Position numbers and translations under genes: made by a program. Positions 23,188-33,479 of a stretch of 64,000 nucleotides of DNA are shown here, in pieces (within the stretch, counting starts at the first letter, position 1; each line of letters begins with the position of its first letter). Source of the stretch: Doris montereyensis (taxonomy: Eukaryota > Mollusca > Gastropoda > Nudibranchia > Dorididae); assembly GCA_037039925.1 (NCBI GenBank), contig JAXRKP010000545.1, positions 214,291 through 278,290 of the forward strand, read 5' to 3'. The notes under the pieces are model-generated. The model was not told where the DNA came from, did not search any database, and was given only the letters and a program-made list of their open reading frames with translations.

Positions 23188-24745
23188 ATACAAATCTCGT
23201 TTATTGTTCTACTGGATGTAGCAGTTCATACCATTTATATTGATACCATAAACTAAGATCAGTATCGATTCTTTCATTTTACACAATTCTTTTAGAAACG
23301 ATACTGGCATAACCTTCAACACATTAGTTGTACCATAAAAGCCGGAAATTTTGTCTTAAGTATAGCAAATTGGTAGTCATTTTAATCATCACAAAGTGCT
23401 CTATCTGAAAAATGTACTTTTCAGGAATTATTTTCATTATTAGCTAAGAGCAGCTGCAAATTACGGAGACATAAGAAAAATGCCATTCGACATGAGTTTA
23501 AGGGACCTGGAGCAGTTGAAATAGGGTTGACAAGAAGTATTTGAGAGCCTCTCAAGAGTGTATGATGTTTCAAAATATTATACTATTCTTTTCTAGGTTT
23601 ATATGTGAAAAAAATTTATATGTGAAAAAAAAACCGTTAAAAAACAGAAAACATTGTTTAAAATACTATTTTCTCAAAATGTTACTTTTTGACAGTGATA
23701 CGCAATCTTTTTAAAATAATTTATTGTCCGGTTGCTCCCAATTTTGGTATATAGCATCTATGAAGCCATACAACATTTCATCTAGTAGCGATTTTGGATA
23801 TCTCTCCAAACTTTTGCAAAAGGAAGTTTTTGGTGATTAAATTTGCTAAACATTGGAAAGGTTGCTATATGTATTTTTCAAAAAATTCATAAAAGGCAGG
23901 TTTCACAAAAATGGGACCCAATAATAACTTGAACTCTTCAATTAGTCTTTCTCAATATCTAATTGATGAATCTTCTTAACATTTGGTTAAGTACAGCTTT
24001 GACATCTCAGATACAAAAACATAATATTGTGAAATTTTGCTTTCAATTTGTGTGTTTTGTGAATATTTTTTGGTTAGGTGAGATCAATGACCTTTTATTC
24101 TGTTTTCTTTAATTTCATGTGGAAAGAGAATTGTTCAAAGAAAATCTGGCGAGGTCTAATAAAAAAATCTTTTGCAGTGATCACGTGAGGCAGGTTTCAG
24201 ATTTTCGTTATTATGTAACAATTGTAGTCTACAAATGAACACACAGTAAAAGCTGAAGAAAAAAAGTTGAAAAATAATACGCAGAAGCGCCGTTTTATGA
24301 TCTGGAGTGAAAGAAAACGTATTCCTACAGCCATTTATCCTGTAAAGACATGAAAAAATCATAGGTAACTCTAAATGAGAGTGAGAATATCATGAGACTA
24401 CTAGCGGTCTGAGTGACCTTACGGTCGAACAAAACATTTTTTCTTTCGATCTGGGATCTAATAACGGTAATATCGCACCGAGCAATTTTCTCGTAATTGT
24501 GTAAGACTATTGAGAAATCATGAAATTTTTGTTTTTAAATTGTCCGGTCGGCTTTGCGGACTATTTTGTCTTTGCATGTCCCTATTTGAAATGAAGTATT
24601 TTTGCAATGAAAATCCAAGATGGCGGTTTCCATGGAAACCATATGACGATAAAAATATTATTTTAAAATGTCACCTACTCAGACATGCCGAGTACAATGG
24701 TAGTGGTTAAAATTGTCTACATCAAAAAGTTTAAAAGACATGTTC
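23188..24745 (+). repeat. repeat family R1, longest copy
   Basis: This is the longest of three R1 copies. It shares blocks with the other two along its length, from AAATCTCGTTTATTGTTCTA at the left to GAAAATCCAAGATGGCGG, CATGCCGAGTACAATGG and GTAGTGGTTAAAATTGTCTA at the right. It contains no long frame and no transposase resemblance. The copy ends about 40 bp from the splice donor of EFA6 exon D, so the insertion sits close to the splice site without visibly damaging it. Confidence 0.7.
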
Positions 24746-24784
24746 AGGACCCCCACCCCTTCCTCTTCCCCCCAGATGACTTAC

Positions 24785-24919
24785 ATGGCCCATTCGATTG
24801 GCCCACTCTTGATTGCTTGATATATTGCTTTTAGTACTTCTTTAGAAAAAATTCTCGCCATCATTGAGTTCAGCTAAGTTCTCAATAAACTCCTGGCATG
24901 TCATCCTCCTTCCTACATT
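24785..24919 (-). CDS. EFA6: EFA6/PSD exon D, end of Sec7 domain, one frameshift
   Basis: The exon lies between CTTTTATCAG and CCAT|GTAAGT. It reads NVGRRMTCQEFIENLAELND, GENF, then SKEVLKAIYQAIKSGPIEWA. This is the last helical part of the Sec7 domain (NxGxRMTCxxFIxNLxGLNDGxxF). Between ENF and SKEV a T6 run at 24,846-24,851 carries one base too many, and read literally it gives a stop. With T5 the exon is 134 bp and matches its neighbours' phases. A homopolymer assembly error is likely. Confidence 0.88.
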
Positions 24920-25151
24920 CTGATAAAAGAAAGAAAATTTTGATTGCACATCAACATGTGAAATAAAGAGGTGATCAGACAGAAAGTTATGAACAGTATA
25001 AATGTTATTATAATATGGATTATTTACATACACAGTATCGTATTTTGATCAGCAAGAAAATAAAAATCAATGTGTATGATAGCATGGAAATCACTCTCAT
25101 GAAATAAAAAAAAACTCCAAGCACAACAAAGATGCATATTGAATATTGTGA

Positions 25152-25330
25152 AGGGGGATTCGATGGTCAAGAGGCACGGTCATGGGTTTGTGTCCAACAT
25201 GATGACAAATTTTCATGAGTTTTTATTTTGGAGTAAAAACCAGGTAGGTGGATCGACACCTAGTCTCATTGGAGACAGACAATAAAAATGAGATCACAAC
25301 ACTTCGTGCTGTTTAAACCCTTTCATGTTT
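25152..25330 (+). mobile_element. tRNA-derived SINE, copy 2, partial
   Basis: It shares GTCAAGAGGCACGGTCATGG, TTTTGGAGTAAAAACCAGGT, GGTGGATCGACACCTA, TGGAGACAGACAATAAAAA and TCACAACACT with SINE copies 1 and 3. The tail is missing and the sequence stops near GCTGTTTAAACC. It lies about 300 bp left of the large transposon, in the intron between exons C and D. Confidence 0.6.
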
Positions 25331-25632
25331 ACATCAAGCGGCGACCATCTTGTTCTGTACATTCAACTTCCTCTCCGCTGTGACAACCCCGTTTGTTTAC
25401 ATTTTCTGACTTCCTGCGCCAGCTGATCTTCACAAAAGAATGTGGATCGGTCTGCACTTTCGCGCCCCTTACCTTCAGTTGGTCACGTGAAGCTCTCCCT
25501 GATCATTAATCTTGTGTTCTATTCTAAATTTGGAACAGCATCATTTATGTGACCTTTTAGAGCTAACAAAAAAGGGGTGTCACTTGTCAGTTTCTGTCAG
25601 CTTGAACAATGTGGGCAGGTGTCAGTTTCGGG

Positions 25633-25673
25633 GTGTATCATATTGTTGGCCCTATGACGAATTCGCACAAGTC
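25633..25673 (+). repeat. left terminal inverted repeat
   Basis: It begins GTGTATCATATTGTTGG and continues CCCTATGACGAATTCGCACA, AGTC. The reverse complement of 29,216-29,256 differs at three positions only (2, 12 and 17 of the repeat). The inner 24 bases are identical at both ends. Confidence 0.9.
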
Positions 25674-25869
25674 ATAAATTAATTTTTTTTTGTTATTGTC
25701 TTAAATTGATCTACATCATCCAATACATATTGTGACAAAGAATCAGAATTGACAACTGATAGAAAATTAATTGAAATGAAGTGAGACGAATCCGCACAAC
25801 TCCAAAGCCCTACGATGAAATCGCATAAGTCCACTGCTTTGCTTTGACATCTGGATTTTGATTTTGTTG

Positions 25870-26490
25870 ATTAAAGGAGTGTGTGTGGACACATTGGTCA
25901 TAACAAAAGATGACACGGTCGAGTGAGCCACTACAGTCACAGTGACTGAACACTTTAAAAGTTGTCTAGACAGATCAGAACGTGATAATCACCACGTCTA
26001 TTCAGATATCAGACACCGCCACATCGAAGAGTACAATGAACAAAACATTAAAACTCGGAACTAGAGATAAGTCGACAGACCATCTTGCCATACAGCGCCA
26101 TTATTGTGTCAGCAAAGAAAGTATATGAAAAAAGATGACAAAGAGGGTCTATACATTCATTATTGGCGACTAAAATCAGGGGGTGCGGCTACTGGGAGAG
26201 TCTGTGGACGCTATGGTCAGAACAAATCAAAGATGATACGGTCGTGTGAACAACCACAATCACGGTGAAAAATTAGAATCCGTCTCGACACATCAAAACG
26301 TGTTAACCACGACACCTATTCAGACATCAGACACTGCCACATCAAAGAGCACAGGGAACAGGTGCGCCGACAGACAATCTTGCCATGTAGTGCCACTATT
26401 TCATCAACAAAACAGAAATGATTATGACAATATATGACAAGGGTGGGTCCATATCATTGTACATTCCATTGGCGATTAAAATCAGGGTGA
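25870..26490 (+). repeat. diverged tandem duplication of about 300 bp
   Basis: The two halves, roughly 25,870-26,185 and 26,195-26,490, share an ordered set of words: GATGACACGGTCG / GATGATACGGTCG, CACGTCTATTCAGATATCAG / CACCTATTCAGACATCAG, CAGACCATCTTGCCAT / CAGACAATCTTGCCAT, TATTGGCGACTAAAATCAGG / CATTGGCGATTAAAATCAGG. It lies between the left terminal repeat and the transposase gene, where it would form a leader or promoter-side region. Confidence 0.75.
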
Positions 26491-26684
26491 GCTGTCAATC
26501 AAAAAGAATAATAAGGTATAGGATAGACTAGCGTGTCCTACAAACATAAAAGCTTTTATTTCATAGTTCATGTGGAAATACTGAGTGATTCTGCATTATA
26601 TCGTGTCTTCCAGGCATTATTAAGAATCAGATATATACCAAGATAGATTAATGTTAATTATACAACAATCCTCACCCTTTTAAA

Positions 26685-28721
26685 TTGTTCAAAGAAGTTC
26701 AAAATATGGATAAAAACTGTCGTGCTTACAAAATTTTGCAAGCATCAGTCCAAAAACAAACAAATAATAGGCCACATTCATCGGAAAATATAATACCAAA
26801 ACAATGTGCATTTCCTGAAGATAATACATTGGATACTATTGTAAATGAAGTTTTCTTTAATGACACCAGTGATCTGAACTTATCATTTTCTGCTTTCGAT
26901 GATATTACAAATTCAAGTAATTTGGAGTCGAAGTATTTCTACACCACGATGCAAAAATGTCGGTAAGTTTTGAACACGACCCAACGCCTACCTTACCAAA
27001 CTCTCTAGCAGAGCCTCCACAACATGACCCAGCGCCTACCTTATCTATGGTGCCAGAATCAGCTTGCCTTTTCATTTCAGAGAACCTGCATCCTCTCGTG
27101 CAGAGGAAGAAAACTTTGTTTTTAAAGTTGCAATATCATCGGATCCTTTGAAATGGAAGAATAATTTCTCTCTCTCTCTTGGGTCAAGAATATGAAAAGA
27201 GAAAAGGGAGGCATGTCACCATGCAAAACAATAGGGAGCCTTGTAACTGCAACAGCAAGACTCAATCATGCTCTCTGTTCACAGATGAACAACGGCTGAG
27301 CATTTTTAACTATGTTTGGTCGGTTTCATGGAACGAGAAGAGGAACTTTGTGTACGGGCTCGTGGACAAAGTTGATGTTCAACGTAGATGTGCTTTAACC
27401 AACAATAACATTCAAAGTCACACTCTGCAGTACTCTCTAAAGAGGGAATGAAAGAAGTTCTCTGTCTATCAAAAAACTCTTCCTGAACACGACAGGCTTG
27501 ACCTACCACTTCGTTCTTTTTAAAGTTGACCAAAGTAAAGACAACACTGAAGAAGAGGATGTAAAACATCCATTGAACATTTTGGTGTGACAGTTGTCTT
27601 GCCTCATCATTTCCACTGATAGGTCCAGACCACCCCATGAGCTCCTTTTCAGTTTCACAAACATTTCTAAATCAACAAACATCTCATTGTTCGTACCTAA
27701 GAAAGACAGGTGTGATGTTTGCGTTTCATACGGAAGCAGGAAAAGTAAGTGAATCCGAATGGAAAGCTCATATTTCATTTAGAGATGCTTCATTCGCAGA
27801 AAAAGAAACAGATAAACAGAGAGCTATTCAATGCCAATCTACTGCCATCTGTTTTGATGTTGAATCAGTGTTGCTTGCACCCAATGTCAATGCTTCCGTG
27901 TACTTCAAAACAAAATTAACAGTGCATAATTTCACCTTCTATGATTTGGCAACGGGAAAAGTAGATTGCTATGTTTGGCATGAGTGCGAAGGTGGTGTTA
28001 CTGCGCAAGAGTTTGCATCGTGTATTTTGCATTATCTCGAGAATGTCGGATTTCATAAAGAGATTGTGCTTTTTAGTGATGGATGCACTTATCAAAATCG
28101 AAATGTGTATCTATCAAATGCTCTCCAGGACTATGCAAAACGAACAGGGACAATCATCCATCACAAATACCTTGTTCGTGGACACACTCACATGGAGGTC
28201 GACAATAGCCACAGCTTGATTGAAAGAGCACTTAAGGTAGAACTATTAATGTCCCTCATGACTATGTGGAGTACATGAAGTGTGCCCGAGAAAAACCAGA
28301 GCCTTTCCGAGTACACTATCTATCATTTGAGTTCTTCAAGGACTTCAGTAAAATGGATCCATACACCACCATCAGGCCTGGCAAGAAAGCTGGGGATCCG
28401 TGCGTCACAGACGTTCATTGCTACAAAAATGAACCTTGCACAACATCTTTCATGCCCATTCAATTTAAACTCCAATTTACAGATGAATACGTGGACATTT
28501 CTCTACCCCAGAAATTTGAGAAAGATGCCGGCTCAAAGCCAACTAGTCTCCACAAAGAGCAATTAAAAATAAAGTCCTCCAAATACAAACACTTGCAGGA
28601 GCTCAAGATGGTCATTGGAAAAGACTATCACAGTTTCTACGACAATCTCCCCATTCATGAAACAATACGTTTTAAATCCTTTAATCAAAAACACATTAAA
28701 CATTTGCATGCTTTTAAATGA
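26685..28721 (+). pseudogene. DUF7869-like (RNase H-fold) transposase with one intron, frameshifted
   Basis: Exon 1 (26,685-26,962) ends CG|GTAAGTTT. After a 118-bp intron the second exon opens in matching phase with REPASSRAEEENFVFKV and DPLKWKNN. Then come GQEYEKRKG, a Cys cluster CNCNSKTQSC, FTDEQRLSIFNYVWSVSW, FLNTTGL, FVPKKDRCDVC, a first acidic residue in ICFDVESV, FYDLATGKVDCYVWHE, LFSDGCTYQNRN, GHTHMEVDNSHSLIE and a closing KYKHLQELKMVIGKDYHSFY. This order is that of a widespread invertebrate family with a D...D...E arrangement which I recall as DUF7869; the transposase role is inferred from structure and terminal repeats. Frame breaks lie near 27,175 (a CT run), 27,447, 27,475, 27,738 and 28,235. 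An AATAAA follows at about 28,825. Confidence 0.82.
26963..27080 (+). other. 118-bp intron in the transposase gene
   Basis: The donor is GTAAGT and the acceptor is TTTTCATTTCAG. Removing it joins CG with A as an Arg codon and puts the two exons in one frame, while reading through gives an immediate stop. A phase-consistent intron supports expression in a eukaryotic host at the time the element was active. Confidence 0.75.
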
Positions 28722-29215
28722 TAGAGCTTCTTTCAAATTATTATGTATGTGTATCAGAATTATCCTTGTTTCTCTTGCTTATTTATGTATTTTTGATGCA
28801 TTGTTGAGCTTATCATTTAACTTGAATAAACCAAATAACATGTAGAAAAAACCGGAATTTACATTATCTGTCATATATCTGTTGTATATCTATCATACAA
28901 TTTCCTTTAAAAGTTCTTTCCAAAGTCGCATAAGTGTGAAAACTAGGCAGCAGCAGCGGCTAGACCCTATGATGAAAGCACACATGTGTCAATTTGTATC
29001 TTGTGCGTTTTGATTATAGGACCGAGTTCGTACAAATCCATTGGAAATATCAAATTTCTAAATTATATAAAAACAAACTGAGAAGTAAACTTAAAAACTT
29101 TGCAGTCAAGTAAAGAATACCTTTGTACATGAAAATATAGAGGTGGGCAACCATTTAACTCGACAGGATTCGTTTGAAACAGTTTTTTGTCTGTCCTGTA
29201 AAATTTGTGTGATGC

Positions 29216-29256
29216 GACTTGTGCGAATTCGTCATAGGGTCAACGATATGATACGC
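29216..29256 (-). repeat. right terminal inverted repeat
   Basis: It begins GACTTGTGCGAATTCGTCAT and ends AGGGTCAACGATATGATACGC when split at AT|AGGG. It is the partner of 25,633-25,673 with 38 of 41 matches. Confidence 0.9.
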
Positions 29257-29479
29257 TTTTGTCACTCCTATGAACCCGTGCTTGTACTGGCCATATGTAT
29301 GTGATGTCAAAATATCTCATTGATATTTTGAAAAATAGAGCTGAAATTTCAATTTAGAATTTGGGCGTCTCATGAATTTAAAGAATTTTCATAATAGAAT
29401 ACAGGCATATCATATATTACTCCCCTTGAATCGGAGACAAGAGCTTATCATTTCATACACCTTTTGAGTAAGGGTTTTG

Positions 29480-30075
29480 ATTTTAGTATGTATTTATTGT
29501 ATAAGGGTAACTGTCAAGATATAGTCATCCTATATCATTGAAAAGTTTGTATTGTCCTTGGCTGTCAAGGAAATGGCCTCCATCTTCGATTTTGACCCAA
29601 TTTTCAAAATATATGTCCTCTCTTAGTTATAAATAAAATCGTAGATTTTTTCCATTCAATATCTAAAGAATGACATCGTTTTTTAAAGAGATATTTTGGA
29701 TAGTTGTTTTTAAAAGAAATGAATGTTTGAAAATAGCATATATCGTTTATACACAAAAATGACATTTTTATTACCAAAAAAATATATTATCTCAAAAAGT
29801 TTACAAGATATCAAAATGACCTGACGTCCCTCTATTAACATTGGCGAGAGGAACCTGTGTGAGAAATAGTATACAAATCGGTCAGTAAATAATGGAGGAG
29901 ATAGACTTTTAATGTGAAAAAACAACGTTTCGAGAAAAATGCAAGTAAAGAAATGAAAATAAAATAACATAAAGCAAACGCTTCAGACGGGTTACCCTTC
30001 TTGTAGCAGCCCCCTTACTCTAAATGCCCGTTTTCTTTGCTTTCCAAGCACCAGTCATTTAGGCGGTCACTACTG
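29480..30075 (-). repeat. interspersed repeat family R2, minus-strand copy
   Basis: The reverse complement aligns with 8,206-8,735. This copy is longer on one side and, on the minus strand, starts near CAGTAGTGACCGCCTAAATG preceded by TA, which could be a TA-targeting transposon end. No open frame is present. It lies 90 bp from EFA6 exon C and about 220 bp from the transposon at 25,633-29,256. Confidence 0.62.
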
Positions 30076-30167
30076 TATAATGATGACAGTTTTTAGAGAA
30101 TGACACATGTAAATAAACAGATGTATTAACAAAACACACGCAAAATACAAAATTGTATCAAACTTAC

Positions 30168-30226
30168 TGGAGCATGTAAGTCAGAGTTGAGTAACATTAT
30201 TGCACACGTCAGAGTATGGCAGGCAT
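30168..30226 (-). CDS. EFA6: EFA6/PSD exon C, Sec7 motif 2
   Basis: The 59-bp exon lies between TCTTCTAG and CCA|GTAAGT. With one base from exon B it reads DACHTLTCAIMLLNSDLHAP. This is the second Sec7 signature, which forms the hydrophobic groove that binds the ARF switch regions (DGxHTLTCAxMLLNTDLHG in PSD proteins). The exon is too short to stand out as a reading frame and was found by family motif and splice phase. Confidence 0.93.
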
Positions 30227-30410
30227 CTAGAAGAGAGATAATACTTTACTTAAAACATTATGACAAAACCACAGAATAACAAAGTTTGAAACTTTAAAGA
30301 CCATTTTTGTCACTAAAATAACTATTTGGGTGATAAGGCCACCAAGAATAGATCTTTAAGAGACCTTAACTTTTATGATTTAAGTTTGAAAATGAAAATG
30401 CTAGCAATAC

Positions 30411-30436
30411 CCCCCCCCCCCCCCCCCCCCCCCCCC
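30411..30436. repeat. C26 homopolymer
   Basis: An uninterrupted run of about 26 C lies 71 bases downstream of the exon B donor in transcript direction, so the pre-mRNA carries a long G tract there. Its length is likely to be unreliable in any assembly. Confidence 0.8.
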
Positions 30437-30456
30437 TCAAGTTTGAGGGCCAATTA

Positions 30457-30852
<396 letters not shown>

Positions 30853-31097
30853 TCACATACTTTTATTTATAGAAATGAAACAGAAACACTGAATAACCCC
30901 AGAAAATGAACACTACCGCTTCTTCATCTCTCATAATGGGAAGGGGTTATTTTGAGCTCTAAAAGAACCCATATGACGATGACTATCATGCTCACTAAAT
31001 CTTGAGTGGCTGAAGACTGGCTAAGGAAAACTGTCCCAAATATATTTGAAGATTGAGGCATTCATTAAATATAACTAACTAGTCTACCCATTGATGC

Positions 31098-31415
31098 TAG
31101 CGTGGGGGACACAGTTGTCATGAGGCAAGGTGTTGGTCTCTCGACCAAAAGGTTGTGGGTTCAAGTGAAGCCCTGGAAAGTTGAAAAGTTTTCTCAGGTT
31201 GTTTTTTTTAGTAACACATTTCCTCTTGGTCCATGTAGGTGGATCGACACCTATTCACATCTGAGACGGACGATAAAAAAGAGGTCCTGAGTGTGATCTC
31301 ATCACTCTCTGTATGTGCTATGTTTGTTTAGAGGACAGTCCAGGCAAAATTAAAAAATCCTAATAAAACCCTGGAGATCACCTTAGCTGTGGATGTGGGT
31401 AAAAATCAAATAAAA
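31098..31415 (+). mobile_element. tRNA-derived SINE, copy 3, fullest
   Basis: The A-box-like part (GTCATGAGGCAAGGTGTTGG) and B-box (GGTTGTGGGTTCAAGTGAAG) are better kept than in copies 1 and 2. The body has GTAGGTGGATCGACACCTAT, GAGACGGACGATAAAAAAGA and GTCCAGGCAAAATTAAAAAA, and the tail has GATGTGGGTAAAAATCAAAT. It lies about 400 bp upstream of exon B in the large intron. Confidence 0.75.
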
Positions 31416-33365
31416 AAGCTAGCCTGTAGTCGATTGAACATGAACAAAGGACAGTTTTAAACTTGTCCGTTCCTAGTTTTTAATTTTCCATTGAGTTGAG
31501 AGAACGATGGAACAGTTGCTGACGTTGACATGTTCAGGTCTAATCAAACAAAATATCAACATTGATAAAAATAATTTTCTTTGTGTTGTTGACCCCCTGT
31601 CCCTCCTTACTATATTTCTGTATTCGTTCTAATAGTTTGTAGAATTCATGAAGGCCTGGTTTAAAAGCCTATTGTGATTACACAATTGATCTTAATTTCA
31701 TTATAGTATTAGAATGACATCGGCCGGCCATTGAAATCCCGAATCCACATTTCCGAAATGTTACAAGAGACAAAAAACTGATTTGCGTTTAGCATTAGTG
31801 TACGTCTAATCCAATAGAGACAGAGATGAAAATGGCCAACCTAAAAAATCGGTAAAACTTAAAAACAATATGTAATATTATGTAATATGATATATAATAT
31901 ATTAATATTAATCATATTATTTTTCAGCACTTTCAAATTAGTTTCCTGTTTTTCAGACAAATGACTGAGACAGTCACACAATAGACATCACAAAATATAC
32001 ATAAATTTATGTGTGACAATCAGTTCCCAATGAAAAACTTAAAAAAAAATTGCATATTGTCATTTAAACTCTTCATGTTATGGTTTGTTTAAGAGGGACC
32101 ATTTTGATATTGTGAAACCTACCTTTTGCTTTTCTTCTACAAGTTGTCATGAAAAGTAAGGGTTATTGGAGATTTTTCTTTTTGAGTCTGGGATAATCTA
32201 TGCTTCTTCTCTTTATTTTTCTTAAATAAAAATTTTGTGAATCCTGAATTGTTTTTTTTGCTCGTTCAGCTGAAGGACTAAGCAAGGTATGTTTTGGTGA
32301 CTCTTGTTTGATTTGCTCCAATATTTTTCCACCAAAAATATTCCATGTCATTTTTCTCACAAATACTATACACCAGCTGAAAGTTGAGATCCTGAGCATC
32401 TTAGAAAAACAACTTCAAAAGATAACTGAGAACTAAAAAGGAGCTTTTATCTTCTGCCTATTACACAAGTGTTAGTGTAACTATTATGAACACAAGATTG
32501 TCATTATTACTTCTCTTCTGTAACATCAGTCTTGTTATTATGTTAAGTCCCTTTGTAATGTCTATAGTTATGCCATTTTAATGTTTGTCCAATGGTCTGT
32601 TTGTTAGCAAGTGTGTGTTCTATAATGTTATGTAAATGCTGCTTATGAGTGTCCTAAATGTTTATGTTCCATACGCTACAGTCCCGTTTCTATGTGAATG
32701 TGTATATTATTATTATGCGTGGGCTGTCTACCTTGTCTAGAAAACTAACTAACTCTCTCTTTGAAAAATGCGATTGCACATTATATTACTCTTAGTAAGA
32801 GGCAAGTCAGTGCATCACAACATTGATAATAATAAATAGACTAGGCACTTTGCGAAAGTCTATTTCTACAACAGCCTAGTTCGTAGATTTCAGACTTAAA
32901 AATATGAAAGGTCTGAAAAATCGAAAGGAAATAAAGAAGGATCCGATTTGTTAGTCTGAAAGTGAAAGCTTCCCGTGTGAACAAGGCCTCACGGATCAGT
33001 GTGGAGATTGTAGTTCGCCGTGAAAGTGGAGCGGCGTGCTTCCGTGTATGGCAACCCGCGATGGGCCTGGAGTTGGGAATTTAATGATTTATAATTTAAT
33101 CAAGTTGTGGTAAACCACCTCACATATTCATAACAGTATTAATAGCGAACATAAAAAGTATTTTAGTCAAAGCAAAGAGGAAAAAAGATATTTAAGAGAA
33201 AATACGTTTAAAGTAAAAACCTCAAATAATCTGAAATCAGAAATCTGGAAGATTTTGATTTGCATCCCTGTGGTGGAATTACAGTTTTAAGGCCCTGCAG
33301 ATCTTGGAACTTTGTGTTTTGGATTTCCAACCTTTTTTTCAATAAAGGATCTGAGGTTGTTTGGG
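31416..33365. other. intronic stretch
   Basis: No gene or repeat family is recognised. A 78-codon minus-strand frame near 32,163-32,399 lacks any family pattern. Short AT-rich palindromic runs lie near 31,868-31,920. Confidence 0.45.
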
Positions 33366-33366
<1 letters not shown>

Positions 33367-33422
<56 letters not shown>

Positions 33423-33450
33423 GTTTGTCTGTCTGTCTGTCTCTCTCTTT
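33367..33450. repeat. (CT)n microsatellite with (TCTG)n
   Basis: About 25 CT units run from 33,368 to 33,418 and pass into TGTCTGTCTGTCTCTC. It stands at the left edge of the 44-bp minisatellite. Confidence 0.9.
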
Positions 33451-33479
33451 TTTCTCTCTGTGTCTCTTTTGGCGGGGGT

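Larger units (their letters stand above)
25633..29256 (+). mobile_element. 3.6-kb DNA transposon with 41-bp terminal inverted repeats
   Basis: The two ends are inverted copies of each other. The left repeat is 25,633-25,673 and the right is 29,216-29,256, with 38 of 41 positions identical; both contain CCCTATGACGAATTCGCACA. Inside the left end a related word recurs in direct orientation (CCCTACGATGAAATCGCATA near 25,809). Inside the right end another occurs (CCCTATGATGAAAGCACACA near 28,978). Such subterminal repeats are usual transposase-binding sites. The interior carries a spliced transposase-like gene at 26,685-28,721. No clear target duplication was seen just outside the repeats, so the true outer ends may differ by some bases. 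Confidence 0.85.
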
